From Streptomyces rubiginosohelvolus (GTDB lineage: Bacteria > Actinomycetota > Actinomycetes > Streptomycetales > Streptomycetaceae), in NCBI RefSeq assembly GCF_014649875.1, contig NZ_BMTW01000008.1, positions 82,983 to 146,982 of the forward strand: 64,000 nucleotides of DNA, read 5' to 3'. This document shows, in pieces, positions 7,865 to 16,184 of this stretch (position 1 is its first letter; each line of letters starts with the position of its first letter). The translations under genes and the position numbers were made by a program. Under the pieces are notes generated by a model. The model saw nothing but the letters and a program-made list of their open reading frames with translations. It ran no database searches and had not been told where the DNA came from.

Positions 7865-9541
7865 ATGGGCGTCCTGCGCGACCATCCCGAACTGGCTCTC
7901 TTCTTCTGCCTCGGGGCCGGCTATCTCGTCGGCAAGCTCCGCGTCGGCCCGATCACGCTCGGCGGTATCTGCGGCACCCTGATCGTGTCGCTGCTGATCG
8001 GCACCCGGCACGTCAGCGTCGACGACGACGTCAAGACGGTCTTCTTCGCGCTGTTCATCTTCTCGCTCGGCTACCTGGCCGGGCCGCAGTTCTTCGCCAA
8101 CCTCAACCGCAAGAGCCTGCGCTTCTTCACGCTCTGCCTGATCGAGCTGGTCTGCGTCCTCGGGATCGCCTTCGGGCTCGCCAAGGCCTTCGACCTGGAC
8201 GTGGGCACGGCCTCCGGGATCCTGGCCGGGGCGGCCACCGAATCCGCCGTCGTGGGCACGGCCACCGAGGCGATCGGGAAGCTCAGCGACCTGACCTCCG
8301 AGCAGATCACCCAGTATCAGGGGCATGTGGCCACCGCCTACACGGTCTGCTACCTCTTCGGCCTGATCACCATCGTGCTGTTCACCAGCCAGATCATGCC
8401 GATGCTGCTGCGCATCAACCTGGCGGACGCCTCGCGCGAGCTGTGGGAGAAGATGCGCGGCGGACAGACCGGTCTGGAGTCCGACGAGCGCGAGGCGCTG
8501 CCCGGCATGGTGGGCCGCACCTATCTGGTGACGCGGGCCGACGGCCGGACCGTCGGCGATCTCCAGAGCGCCCTGGGCGGCCGGATCACCGTCGAGGGGG
8601 TCAAGCGCGGCAGCAAGCTGCTGACGCCCTCCCCCGGTCTGGAGCTGACGCTCAGCGATCTGGTCCAGGTGGTCGGGGAACGGTCGGCGATCATCGACGC
8701 GGGCCGGGAGATCGGCCCGGAGACCCCGGCCGTCCCGGGGCTCGACACCCCGCTGGCCACCAGCCAGGTCGCCGTCACCGAGAAGGAGACGATCGGCGCG
8801 ACCATCGACCGGCTGGAGAAGCGGCACCCGGAGTTCCGCAAGGACGGCGTGTACATCACCGATGTGCTCCGCAACGACCAGCATCTGCCCGCCAGCGGGG
8901 AGACGGTCCTCGCCCGGGGCGACGTCCTCACCCTGGTCGGCGCCCGGGGCGGGCTGAACCGGCTCGTCGCCAAGCTCGGCGCGGTCGTGAAGAACGACGC
9001 CACCGACTTCGTCTACCTCGGCTTCGGCATCGTGGCGGGCTCGCTGCTCGGCCAGATCGTCGTCAAGCTCGGGGACGTCCCGATGTCGCTCGGCACCGGC
9101 GGCGGCTGTCTGATCTCAGGTCTCGTCTTCGGCTGGTTCCGCTCCCGCAGCCAGACCTTCGGGGCTTTCCCGCCACAGGCCGCGACGACCCTCAAGGACA
9201 TGGGGCTGGCCGTCTTCATCGCCTGTACGGGACTGGCGGCGGGCCCGCAGGCCTGGCCGCTGCTGAAGGAGTACGGGGCGCTGCTGCCGGTCGCGGGCAT
9301 CGCCATGGTGCTGGTCCCGGCGACGATCTCGCTGATCGTCGGAACCAAGCTGCTGAAGATCGAGAAGCCGCTCCTGATCGGCGCCATCGCCGGCCAGCAG
9401 TGCTCGACCCCGGCGATCACCTCCATCACCCAGGTGGCCCAGAGCTCCGTCCCGCTTCTCGGCTACACGATCACGTACACGCTCTCCAACTTCCTGCTGC
9501 CGCTGACCGGGCCCATCCTGGTCGGCGTCCTGGGGGCCTGA
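7865..9541 (+). CDS. aspT: AspT-family aspartate:alanine exchanger
   Basis: A 558-aa integral membrane antiporter of the AAE family. About five hydrophobic helices at the N-terminus (starting HPELALFFCLGAGYLVGKLR) and five at the C-terminus flank a soluble centre (about residues 200-380) with two TrkA-C/RCK-C-like repeats. The motif GPQFFANL and C-terminal PATISLIVG and GQQCSTPA regions are typical. It is followed 47 bp later by aspartate 4-decarboxylase. The pair is expected to import aspartate, decarboxylate it to alanine and CO2, and export alanine, consuming a cytoplasmic proton and generating proton motive force. The ATG has GAGGCGGG just upstream. Confidence 0.85.
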   Translation: MGVLRDHPELALFFCLGAGYLVGKLRVGPITLGGICGTLIVSLLIGTRHVSVDDDVKTVFFALFIFSLGYLAGPQFFANLNRKSLRFFTLCLIELVCVLGIAFGLAKAFDLDVGTASGILAGAATESAVVGTATEAIGKLSDLTSEQITQYQGHVATAYTVCYLFGLITIVLFTSQIMPMLLRINLADASRELWEKMRGGQTGLESDEREALPGMVGRTYLVTRADGRTVGDLQSALGGRITVEGVKRGSKLLTPSPGLELTLSDLVQVVGERSAIIDAGREIGPETPAVPGLDTPLATSQVAVTEKETIGATIDRLEKRHPEFRKDGVYITDVLRNDQHLPASGETVLARGDVLTLVGARGGLNRLVAKLGAVVKNDATDFVYLGFGIVAGSLLGQIVVKLGDVPMSLGTGGGCLISGLVFGWFRSRSQTFGAFPPQAATTLKDMGLAVFIACTGLAAGPQAWPLLKEYGALLPVAGIAMVLVPATISLIVGTKLLKIEKPLLIGAIAGQQCSTPAITSITQVAQSSVPLLGYTITYTLSNFLLPLTGPILVGVLGA

Positions 9542-9588
9542 CGTGACCGCATTCCGCGCCCACCGACCCGTACGGAACGGACACCACC

Positions 9589-11259
9589 ATGCCGAAGACC
9601 CGCCTCAGCCGTGACGAGATCCGGTCCTACGCCCAGCTCTCCCCCTTCGAGCTGAAGGACACGTTCATCCGGATCGCGACGGACGCGCAGAGCGACCGGC
9701 CGGGCCAGAAGGGGAAGACGACCCGGGCCATGCTCAACGCCGGTCGCGGCAACCCGAACTGGGTCGCCACCGGCCCCCGCGAGGCGTACCACGCGCTCGG
9801 CTACTTCGCGATCTCGGAGTCCCGGCGGGTGTGGACGGCCGACAACCTGGGCGGTATGCCGGAGGAGACCGGGTGCGCGGAGCGCTTCGACCACTTCGTC
9901 CGTACGCACCCGGAGCTGCCGGGCATCGAGCTGCTGAAGGCGAGCGTGGACCTGGCGGTGAAGCGGTTCGGCTTCGACCGGGAGGCGTTCCTGCACGAGC
10001 TGGCGGACTCCTCGATCGGGGACAACTACCCGGTGCCGGACCGGATCCTGCACCACACGGAGGAGATCGTGCGCGGCTATGTCGCGGACGAGATGTTCGA
10101 CCACCGGCCGCCGGAGGGGCAGACGCTGAGTCTGTTCGCGACCGAGGGCGGCACGGCGGCGATGTGCTACATCTTCGACTCGCTGATGAAGAACGGGATC
10201 CTGGAGAAGGGCGACCGGATCGCCCTGATGGTGCCGGTCTTCACCCCGTACCTGGAGATCCCCGAGCTGGACACGTACGACTTCGACGTGGTGCACGTGC
10301 AGGCGAGCCTGTTCACCGAGACCGGGGTGCGGCAGTGGCGCTACCCGGAGGAGGAGGTCGCCAAGCTCGCGGACCCCTCCATCAAGCTGGTCTGCTGCGT
10401 CAACCCGAGCAACCCGCCCTCGCTGGCGCTCTCCACCCGGGTCTCCGAGCAGATCGTGTCCGTCGTCGCCGAGAAGAACCCGAACCTGATCATCGTGACG
10501 GACGATGTGTACGGGACGTTCGTGGAGGGCTTCCGTTCGCTCGCGGCCGACCTGCCGCGCAACACCCTCCTCGTCTACTCCTACTCCAAGCACTACGGGG
10601 CGACCGGCTGGCGGCTCGGGGTGATCGCGCTGCACGACGACAACGTGATCGACGCGATGCTGGCGGAGCAGGACCGGGAGCAGAAGGAACGGCTCAACAG
10701 GCGTTACGGGTCACTGACGTTGGAGCCGGAGAAGATGCGGTTCATCGACCGGCTGGTGGCGGACTCCCGGCAGGTGGCGCTGAACCACACGGCGGGGCTC
10801 TCGCTGCCGCAGCAGGTGATGATGGCGCTGTTCTCGCTCTTCGACATGCTGGACGAGGGGCAGGCGTACAAGCACCGGATCCGGTCGATCGTGCGGCAGC
10901 GGCTCGAACTCCTGCTGGAGGGCGCGCACATGAAGGTCTCGGAGGATCCGAAGCGGGCGGCGTACTACATCGAACTGGACCTGCTCGCCGAGGCGGAGCG
11001 GGTCCACGGGAAGCCGTTCGCCGACTTCCTGGAGCAGAACTACGAGCCGGTCGACCCGCTGTTCCGGCTGGCCGAGCAGACCTCGGTGGTCCTGCTCAAC
11101 GGCGGTGGGTTCGACGGCCCGGAGTGGTCGGTGCGGGTGTCGCTGGCCAATCTGGACGACCTGGACTATCTGAAGATCGGGCACCATCTGCGGGCGATCT
11201 TCGACGCGTACGCGGAGGAGTGGCGGGCGGGTGGCACTTCCAGCCCGTCCGGCGTTTGA
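9589..11259 (+). CDS. aspD: Aspartate 4-decarboxylase / aspartate aminotransferase (PLP)
   Basis: A 556-aa PLP fold-type I enzyme matching bifunctional L-aspartate beta-decarboxylases (AsdA/AspD) in length and over the whole sequence. Landmarks are RGNPNW near the N-terminus, CCVNPSNPPS, TDDVYGTF, and the PLP-lysine region YSYSKHYGATGWRLG (Lys at about 334). It produces L-alanine from L-aspartate and has side transaminase activity. It pairs with the upstream AspT exchanger. The stop codon TGA lies inside a copy of a dispersed repeat (11241-11263), so the final few residues (SSPSGV) derive from that element. Confidence 0.92.
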   Translation: MPKTRLSRDEIRSYAQLSPFELKDTFIRIATDAQSDRPGQKGKTTRAMLNAGRGNPNWVATGPREAYHALGYFAISESRRVWTADNLGGMPEETGCAERFDHFVRTHPELPGIELLKASVDLAVKRFGFDREAFLHELADSSIGDNYPVPDRILHHTEEIVRGYVADEMFDHRPPEGQTLSLFATEGGTAAMCYIFDSLMKNGILEKGDRIALMVPVFTPYLEIPELDTYDFDVVHVQASLFTETGVRQWRYPEEEVAKLADPSIKLVCCVNPSNPPSLALSTRVSEQIVSVVAEKNPNLIIVTDDVYGTFVEGFRSLAADLPRNTLLVYSYSKHYGATGWRLGVIALHDDNVIDAMLAEQDREQKERLNRRYGSLTLEPEKMRFIDRLVADSRQVALNHTAGLSLPQQVMMALFSLFDMLDEGQAYKHRIRSIVRQRLELLLEGAHMKVSEDPKRAAYYIELDLLAEAERVHGKPFADFLEQNYEPVDPLFRLAEQTSVVLLNGGGFDGPEWSVRVSLANLDDLDYLKIGHHLRAIFDAYAEEWRAGGTSSPSGV

Positions 11260-11263
11260 GGAC
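11241..11263 (+). repeat. Dispersed repeat copy 1, overlapping the aspD stop
   Basis: CAGCCCGTCCGGCGTTTGAG followed by GAC. The same element recurs at 17624-17653 and, inverted, at 17731-17760 and 40597-40624. Here it covers the last codons and the stop codon of the decarboxylase. Confidence 0.85.
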
Positions 11264-11448
11264 ATCTCTGTCCGTCCTGTACGACGGCCGGGGAGCCGGT
11301 ATCCCCGCCGCCACCGGGGCGAACGGTGGCGGCGGGGGCCGACGTGGGGGCCCCGGGGGGAGGTGGGGGCTCGACGACTCCCGGGGTTGCTTCACGAGCA
11401 CGCTATCGCCTGCGGAACGGGCGAAGAGGGCATTACGGACACGGGGCG

Positions 11449-11476
11449 GCGTTCTTAGGTTCCGCTTAAGGAACGC
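11449..11476 (-). terminator. Hairpin between aspD and the sensor kinase gene
   Basis: GCGTTC...GAACGC inverted repeat with an inner TTAGG/CTTAA partial pairing, just beyond the kinase stop codon at 11488. It may end transcription of the two-component operon. The imperfect stem leaves this uncertain. Confidence 0.45.
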
Positions 11477-11487
11477 ATCGGAGCGGG

Positions 11488-12936
11488 TTAATGCGGCGGT
11501 CCTGCGGCGGCCCGGTTCTCCTCGCGCCGCTGCCGGCCGATCCGGCGCCCCACCCGGCGGCCGTGGCCGCGCCGGCCGCGCTCGGGGCGGTTGCCGTGCA
11601 GGCCGATCCAGATCCGGACCTCGGTGCCGCCGAGGACGGACCGGCCGATGCGCAGGTCGCCCCCGGTGGACTCGGCGACCCGGCGCACGATGTCCAGGCC
11701 GAGGCCGGTGGAACCGCTCGACCCCGCGCGCCCGCTGGCGCCCCGGGCGAGGGCCGCCTTCGGGTCGTCGATCCCCGGGCCGGCGTCGGAGACGAGCACG
11801 ATGACCGCGTCGCCGCTGTGGTGGACGTCGACGGCGAAGGCGGTGCCCTCGGGGGTGTGGCGGAAGACGTTGCCGAGCAACGCGTCGAGGGCGGCGGCCA
11901 GTTCGGGGCGGGCGACGGGGATGCGCACCGTACGGTCGACTCCCGCGAGGCGCACCTCGCGGCCCTCGTCCTCGGCGAGCGCCGACCAGAAGCCCATGCG
12001 TTCGCGGATCACCTCGGAGGCGTCGCAGCCCGCCCCCGGCTGCCCGCCCTGGGTCTGCGGGCGCTGTTCGCGGGCGGTGCGGATGATCGTGTCGACCTCG
12101 TGCTCCAACTGCTGGACGGCCGCCCGGGTCTGCTCGGCCGCCGGGCCCTCGCCGAGGGACGCGGCGTTGAGCCGGAGGACGGTGAGCGGGGTGCGCAGCC
12201 GGTGCGAGAGGTCGGCGGCCAGCTCGCGCTCGTTGGCCAGGAGCTGGACGACCTGGTCGGCCATGGAGTTGAACGCGACGGCGGCGGACCGCAGTTCGGT
12301 GGGCCCCTCCTCGGGGACCCGGGTGCCGAGGCGCCCCTCCCCCAGGTCCTGGGCGGCCCCGGCGAGGCGCTGGGCGGGCTGCACCATCCGTACGCCGAGC
12401 CGGTCGGCGACCGCGACCGAGCCGACGATCAGGGCGACGCCGACGCCCGCCAGCATCAGCCAGGCGGTGGCGACCCCGTTGGAGACCTCGCCCTCGGGGA
12501 CGAACACCTCGACGACGGCGATCTCCCCGGTGCTCAGCGCGGTCGGCTGGAGGAGCGCGAACCCGCCGGTGACCTCGCTGATGGAGGCCCGCCCGGCCTT
12601 GCGCACGGTCTCCACGTCCTTGGGGGTGGCGCGCCGGGTGCCGATGTCGAGGGGCCCGTCCGCGGCCCCTTCCCCGGCCCTGGACCTGTCGGGGGCGGGG
12701 ACGTGGACGGCGAGGTGGCCCCGGTCGCCCGGTTCGGTGGACAGGACGGCCCGGGTCAGTTCCTCGCGGTCGGTGGTGATGGAGAGGGTCGGGGCGATGG
12801 TCCCGGCCTGGCGTTCGGCGTCGGAGAAGGCCCGGTCGCTGGCCATCTCCCGGATGACGAGTCCGAGCGGTACGGCGAAGGCGATGACCACCATCGCGGT
12901 GACCGCCAGGCAGACCTTGACCAGGGCCCATCTCAT
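11488..12936 (-). CDS. Two-component sensor histidine kinase
   Basis: A 482-aa membrane kinase. There are two membrane helices (about residues 5-27 and 157-180) flanking an extracytoplasmic sensor domain, then HAMP, the H-box DLSHRLRTPLTVL with His at about 245, and an HATPase_c domain (GNVFRHTPEGT N-box, DAGPGI G1 box, GLGLDIVRRV G2 box). Its start overlaps the response-regulator stop as ATGA, so the two are co-expressed. The C-terminus is Arg-rich. The signal sensed is unknown. An EnvZ/BaeS-like class is indicated; no specific symbol is justified. Confidence 0.92.
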   Translation of the reverse strand: MRWALVKVCLAVTAMVVIAFAVPLGLVIREMASDRAFSDAERQAGTIAPTLSITTDREELTRAVLSTEPGDRGHLAVHVPAPDRSRAGEGAADGPLDIGTRRATPKDVETVRKAGRASISEVTGGFALLQPTALSTGEIAVVEVFVPEGEVSNGVATAWLMLAGVGVALIVGSVAVADRLGVRMVQPAQRLAGAAQDLGEGRLGTRVPEEGPTELRSAAVAFNSMADQVVQLLANERELAADLSHRLRTPLTVLRLNAASLGEGPAAEQTRAAVQQLEHEVDTIIRTAREQRPQTQGGQPGAGCDASEVIRERMGFWSALAEDEGREVRLAGVDRTVRIPVARPELAAALDALLGNVFRHTPEGTAFAVDVHHSGDAVIVLVSDAGPGIDDPKAALARGASGRAGSSGSTGLGLDIVRRVAESTGGDLRIGRSVLGGTEVRIWIGLHGNRPERGRRGHGRRVGRRIGRQRREENRAAAGPPH

Positions 12937-13649
12937 GCGGGCGGCTCCGCGACGGGCGCGTCGGCGGGCGGCTGGAGCTTCACGCCGACGCCGCGCAGGG
13001 TGTGCAGATAGCGCGGCCGGGCGGCGGTCTCGCCGAGCTTGCGGCGCAGCCAGGACAGATGGACGTCGATGGTCTGGTCGTCGCCGTAGGACTGCTGCCA
13101 GACCTCGGCGAGCAGCTCCTTGCGGGCGACGACCACACCGGGCCGCCCGGCCAGGAAGGTGAGCAGGTCGAACTCGCGCCGGGTCAGGTCGAGTTCGGCC
13201 CCGTCCAGTTCGGCGCTGCGGCGCAGCGGGTCGATGGAGAGCCCGCCGACGCGGATGACCCGGGGCGGCGGCGCCTCGCCCCCGGCGGCGCGCGAGCGGC
13301 GGAGCACGGCGGCCATCCGGGCGGAGAGGTGCTCGACGGAGAACGGTTTCGTCAGGTAGTCGTCGGCGCCGTCGTTGAGCAGCCGGACGATCTCGCTCTC
13401 GTCGTCCCGGGCGGTGGCGATGATGACGGGCACATCGGTGATGGACCGCAGCATCTTCAGCGCCTCCGCACCGTCCAGATCGGGCAGCCCGAGGTCGAGG
13501 ATGACCACGTCGAAGCGGAAGTGCGCGACCTCGCGCAGCGCTTCGAGCGCGGTGCCCACGCTCCGTACCGTGTGGGAGGCCTCACTGAGGTGCCGGATGA
13601 GGGCGGAACGTACGAACTGGTCGTCCTCGACCACGAGCACACTTGCCAT
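12933..13649 (-). CDS. OmpR-family response regulator
   Basis: A 238-aa cytoplasmic regulator. The receiver domain begins VLVVEDDQFVRSAL, with phospho-acceptor Asp52 in VILDLGLPDLDG and Lys in YLTKPF. The C-terminal winged helix is of OmpR/PhoB type (LTRREFDLLTFLA, IDVHLSWLRRKLGE, RYLHTLRGVGVKL). An upstream in-frame start at 13709 would add 20 Pro/Gly-rich residues; the ATG at 13649 places the receiver domain at residue 3 as in the family. It is first gene of a two-gene operon with the kinase and divergent from the secreted-protein gene at 13805. Confidence 0.93.
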   Translation of the reverse strand: MASVLVVEDDQFVRSALIRHLSEASHTVRSVGTALEALREVAHFRFDVVILDLGLPDLDGAEALKMLRSITDVPVIIATARDDESEIVRLLNDGADDYLTKPFSVEHLSARMAAVLRRSRAAGGEAPPPRVIRVGGLSIDPLRRSAELDGAELDLTRREFDLLTFLAGRPGVVVARKELLAEVWQQSYGDDQTIDVHLSWLRRKLGETAARPRYLHTLRGVGVKLQPPADAPVAEPPA

Positions 13650-13804
13650 GGGCGGCACCGTACGCCATGGCGAGGGGCCCGGTCCCGGCCCCGTCGGAAT
13701 CCTCCGCAAAGGCCGGAGAAGGGCGATTGACCCCCGTCGGCCCGGGCGGATTCGAGGCGGCCGGGGCGAGCCAGGAGAGGCCCGGGTGGTGCAGGATGTG
13801 CCGG

Positions 13805-14371
13805 ATGCAACGAGGACTCGTACACGCGCTGGCGTGGTCGCTCGCCACTGGCGCGGCGGTCACGCTCTCGTGGTGGGGTGTGCACACGGTCATGACGGGG
13901 ACGGCGTACGACCCGCCCCGGGCCGTACCGATCTCGGTGGGCGCGGGGGCCCCGCAGCGCATCGGGCAGAGCACCGAGGAGCCGCTCGTCTCCTCGACGC
14001 ACCGCACGACGCCCTCCCCCTCCGCCTCGCCGAGCACCGGTGACGCGCGCCCCTCGGCGTCGCCCCCGCGCCCCTCGCGTACGCCGTCGGCGACCCCGGC
14101 GAAGCCGCCCGCGCGGTCGGCTCCGGCGAAGGCCTCGGGGCAGGTGAAGAGCTATCGGACCGACGGCGGCCGGGTGGTGTTCGAGCTGGGCAAGGAATCG
14201 GCGAAGCTCGTCTCGGCGACGCCCGAGCCGGGCTGGTCGATGCAGGTGTGGACGAACGACGCCTGGATCCGGGTGGACTTCAGCGACGGGGGCGGGGAGG
14301 ACGGCACGACGTACTCGGTGTTCTGCACCTGGAACGGGACGCCGCCGACGGTGCAGATCGTCGAACCGTAG
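13805..14371 (+). CDS. Secreted or membrane-anchored Ser/Pro-rich protein
   Basis: 188 aa, unrecognised. It has an N-terminal hydrophobic segment (about residues 6-30, LVHALAWSLATGAAVTLSWW), a low-complexity Pro/Ser/Ala-rich linker (about 60-110), and a small C-terminal domain (about 118-188) with QVWTNDAWIRVDFSDG and a single Cys near the end. The ATG at 13805 has AGGA at suitable spacing; an ATG at 13796 is an alternative. It is divergent from the two-component operon (155 bp between starts). An envelope protein monitored or regulated by that system is plausible but only contextual. Confidence 0.75.
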   Translation: MQRGLVHALAWSLATGAAVTLSWWGVHTVMTGTAYDPPRAVPISVGAGAPQRIGQSTEEPLVSSTHRTTPSPSASPSTGDARPSASPPRPSRTPSATPAKPPARSAPAKASGQVKSYRTDGGRVVFELGKESAKLVSATPEPGWSMQVWTNDAWIRVDFSDGGGEDGTTYSVFCTWNGTPPTVQIVEP

Positions 14372-14386
14372 GCCGTGGTGGCCTGA

Positions 14387-15349
14387 TCAGGGATTCTCGA
14401 AGACGGATGGCGGGGGCGCGGGCGACGGCTTGGCCGCCGCGTCGGTGACGACGGCCGCGCCGCCGGTGAAGTCGGTGAGCGCGCGGCCGTGTTCGACGCG
14501 GCCGGGGTGCGGGTCGCTCGCCACCCGCCGGGTGAACTCCGCGACCGGGAGCGGCAGGGCCGAGGCGAGCAGGACCGCGTTGCCGAAGCGGCGGCCCCGC
14601 CACACCACCGGGTCGGCGGCCAGCGCCAGTTCGGGGAAGACGGTGGCGGCGGTGGCGACCTGGCCGCGCAGATGGGCGAGCGGGGGGCCGTCGGCGAGGT
14701 TGGCGGCGTAGCGGCCCTCGGGTTTCAGCACGCGGCGTACCTCGCCGAGGAATTCGGCGGAGGTGAGGTGGGCGGGGGTGCGGGCTCCGCTGAACACGTC
14801 CGCGATGACCAGGTCGGCCCAGGCGTCGGGGAATCTGCCGAGCCCTTCGCGGGCGTCGGCCGCCCGGACCCGGATGCGGGCCTGGGGGTCCGGCGGGATG
14901 TGGTCACGGACGAACTGCGTCAGGGGCGCGTCGAGTTCGACGATCTGCTGGGTGGAGCGGGGGCGGGTCGCGGCGGTGTACCGGGCGAGGGTGAACCCGC
15001 CGCCGCCCAGGTGCAGGACGTGCAGCGGCTGGAGCGGGGGCGCGGCGAGATCGATGATGTGGCCGAGGCGGCGCTGGTAGGCGAACGAGAGGTGCGTGGG
15101 GTCGTCGAGGTCCACGTGGGACTGCGGGGCGCCGTCGATCAGGAGCGTCCAGCCGTGCGGGCGCTCGCGGTCGGGCCGGAGCTCGGCGACGCCGCCGCCG
15201 ACCGGCCGGGAGACGGCTTCGCGCTCGCCCCGGCCCGCGCCGCGCCCGGAGCCCTGGCGTTCCTGGCGGCCCTTCGCCTTCGCGCCCCCGGTGGCGGCCT
15301 TGTCCGCGCTCTTCCCCTTGGCCCGGCCCGGCGTTCCTCGACGTGCCAC
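14387..15349 (-). CDS. Spermidine-synthase-like methyltransferase-fold protein
   Basis: A 320-aa protein with a Lys/Arg/Gly-rich N-terminal tail (about residues 1-45) followed by a class I Rossmann domain of the polyamine aminopropyltransferase type. The glycine-rich SAM/dcSAM loop is HVLHLGGGGFTLARY, the acidic residue after strand 2 is in QIVELDAPL, and the catalytic-type Asp is in LVIADVFSGARTP. Stand-alone proteins of this type in actinomycetes are usually annotated spermidine synthase or fused MFS-spermidine synthase, with activity unproven. The GTG at 15349 (VARRGTPG) is chosen because AAGGA lies upstream. The basic tail could bind nucleic acid or envelope polymers; that is speculative. 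Confidence 0.78.
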   Translation of the reverse strand: MARRGTPGRAKGKSADKAATGGAKAKGRQERQGSGRGAGRGEREAVSRPVGGGVAELRPDRERPHGWTLLIDGAPQSHVDLDDPTHLSFAYQRRLGHIIDLAAPPLQPLHVLHLGGGGFTLARYTAATRPRSTQQIVELDAPLTQFVRDHIPPDPQARIRVRAADAREGLGRFPDAWADLVIADVFSGARTPAHLTSAEFLGEVRRVLKPEGRYAANLADGPPLAHLRGQVATAATVFPELALAADPVVWRGRRFGNAVLLASALPLPVAEFTRRVASDPHPGRVEHGRALTDFTGGAAVVTDAAAKPSPAPPPSVFENP

Positions 15350-15437
15350 GTTCGCTGGTCCTTGCTGGTGGGGGCCCGGGGTCGCCGGCCTGGCGGAGGT
15401 GTGCGGAGGTGTTCCGCCCGTCCGGCCATTATGGGCC

Positions 15438-15482
15438 AGGGGGTGTCCGGCCTGTCCGGTCCTGATCCGCCGGACACCCCCT
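15438..15482 (-). terminator. Hairpin at the 3' end of the 149-aa gene
   Basis: A 13-bp perfect stem (AGGGGGTGTCCGG with its complement) and a 19-nt loop. Its right arm overlaps the stop codon of the gene ending at 15481, so it lies at the start of that gene's 3' untranslated region. Confidence 0.7.
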
Positions 15483-15930
15483 AGCGGCAGCTGTCGGCCG
15501 CCTCGATCAGCCGGGCCGCCTGGTCGAGGGCGGCGCGGAGCACGGCCGGGTCGGTGACCGGGGCGTCCTCGGCGGGCGGGAGCAGCCAGCCGGATCCGGA
15601 GACCGGCGGCTCGGCGGGGATGCGCAGCCCGCGGCCGTCGGTCCGCGTACAGGCGCTGCCGGGTACGTCCCAGGCGTCGGCGGTGCCCGGCGGCACGAGG
15701 AAGCCGAGGGTGTCGCAGGCCCCGTCGTGCAGGACCGGGCCGACGGCCTCCTGATCGCCGGCGCGACGGAGGATGTCGACGGCTTCCAGGCCCTGCCGGG
15801 CCGGGACCGTGACGAGGTCCAGGGGCGGCGGGTCCGCCGGGGCGGGGGTCGTCGCGGTCGTCCGTGAGCCGGTCTCCCTGCCGAGGTGCAACAAGGGAAC
15901 CCCTCCTCTCATCGCCGAACGGAGCCACAC
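15481..15930 (-). CDS. Conserved hypothetical protein, 149 aa
   Basis: Unrecognised. The protein is soluble, with no signal peptide or membrane segment. Visible conserved-looking stretches are DLVTVPARQGLEAVDILRR, GPVLHDGACDTLGFLVPPG, CTRTDGRGLRIP and GSGWLLPP, with three Cys residues. A GTG at 15930 with GGAG upstream is chosen; an ATG at 15912 is the alternative. The GFLVPPGTADAWDVPG and WLLPP stretches vaguely recall the primase-polymerase-like protein at 24.5 kb, but I cannot support homology. It is divergent from the TPR regulator at 16185. Confidence 0.7.
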   Translation of the reverse strand: MWLRSAMRGGVPLLHLGRETGSRTTATTPAPADPPPLDLVTVPARQGLEAVDILRRAGDQEAVGPVLHDGACDTLGFLVPPGTADAWDVPGSACTRTDGRGLRIPAEPPVSGSGWLLPPAEDAPVTDPAVLRAALDQAARLIEAADSCR

Positions 15931-16184
15931 TCCGTCTCCACATGGACCAACGCCGCGGGGGCGTCAAGGGCTACGGGCCCACACCGCCGCAAAGGGTGGC
16001 AGTTCATGGCGGATCACGGGCGGTATGCCCGCTTTCGCAACGAAACGCTGCGTGTGCGCCTCGTCACAGCAGGTACGTTCATGCTCCGCCGGGACACCGG
16101 AACTCCGGGGAGGCCGGAGCGACCGGGGAGGCCCGGGGACCGCCGGGTGGCACGACCCCCGGCTGCACCAGAGAGGGGCCGGAC

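Noticed and set aside
6008..9000. Long open frames antisense to cebE, aspT and other genes, up to 600-800 codons
   Set aside because: High GC creates long antisense and off-frame ORFs. These lack ribosome-binding sites and family motifs, and each overlaps a well-supported gene.
11488..13649. Naming the two-component pair after a known Streptomyces system
   Set aside because: Only general OmpR/HAMP-kinase features are visible; nothing in the sequence singles out a characterised pair.
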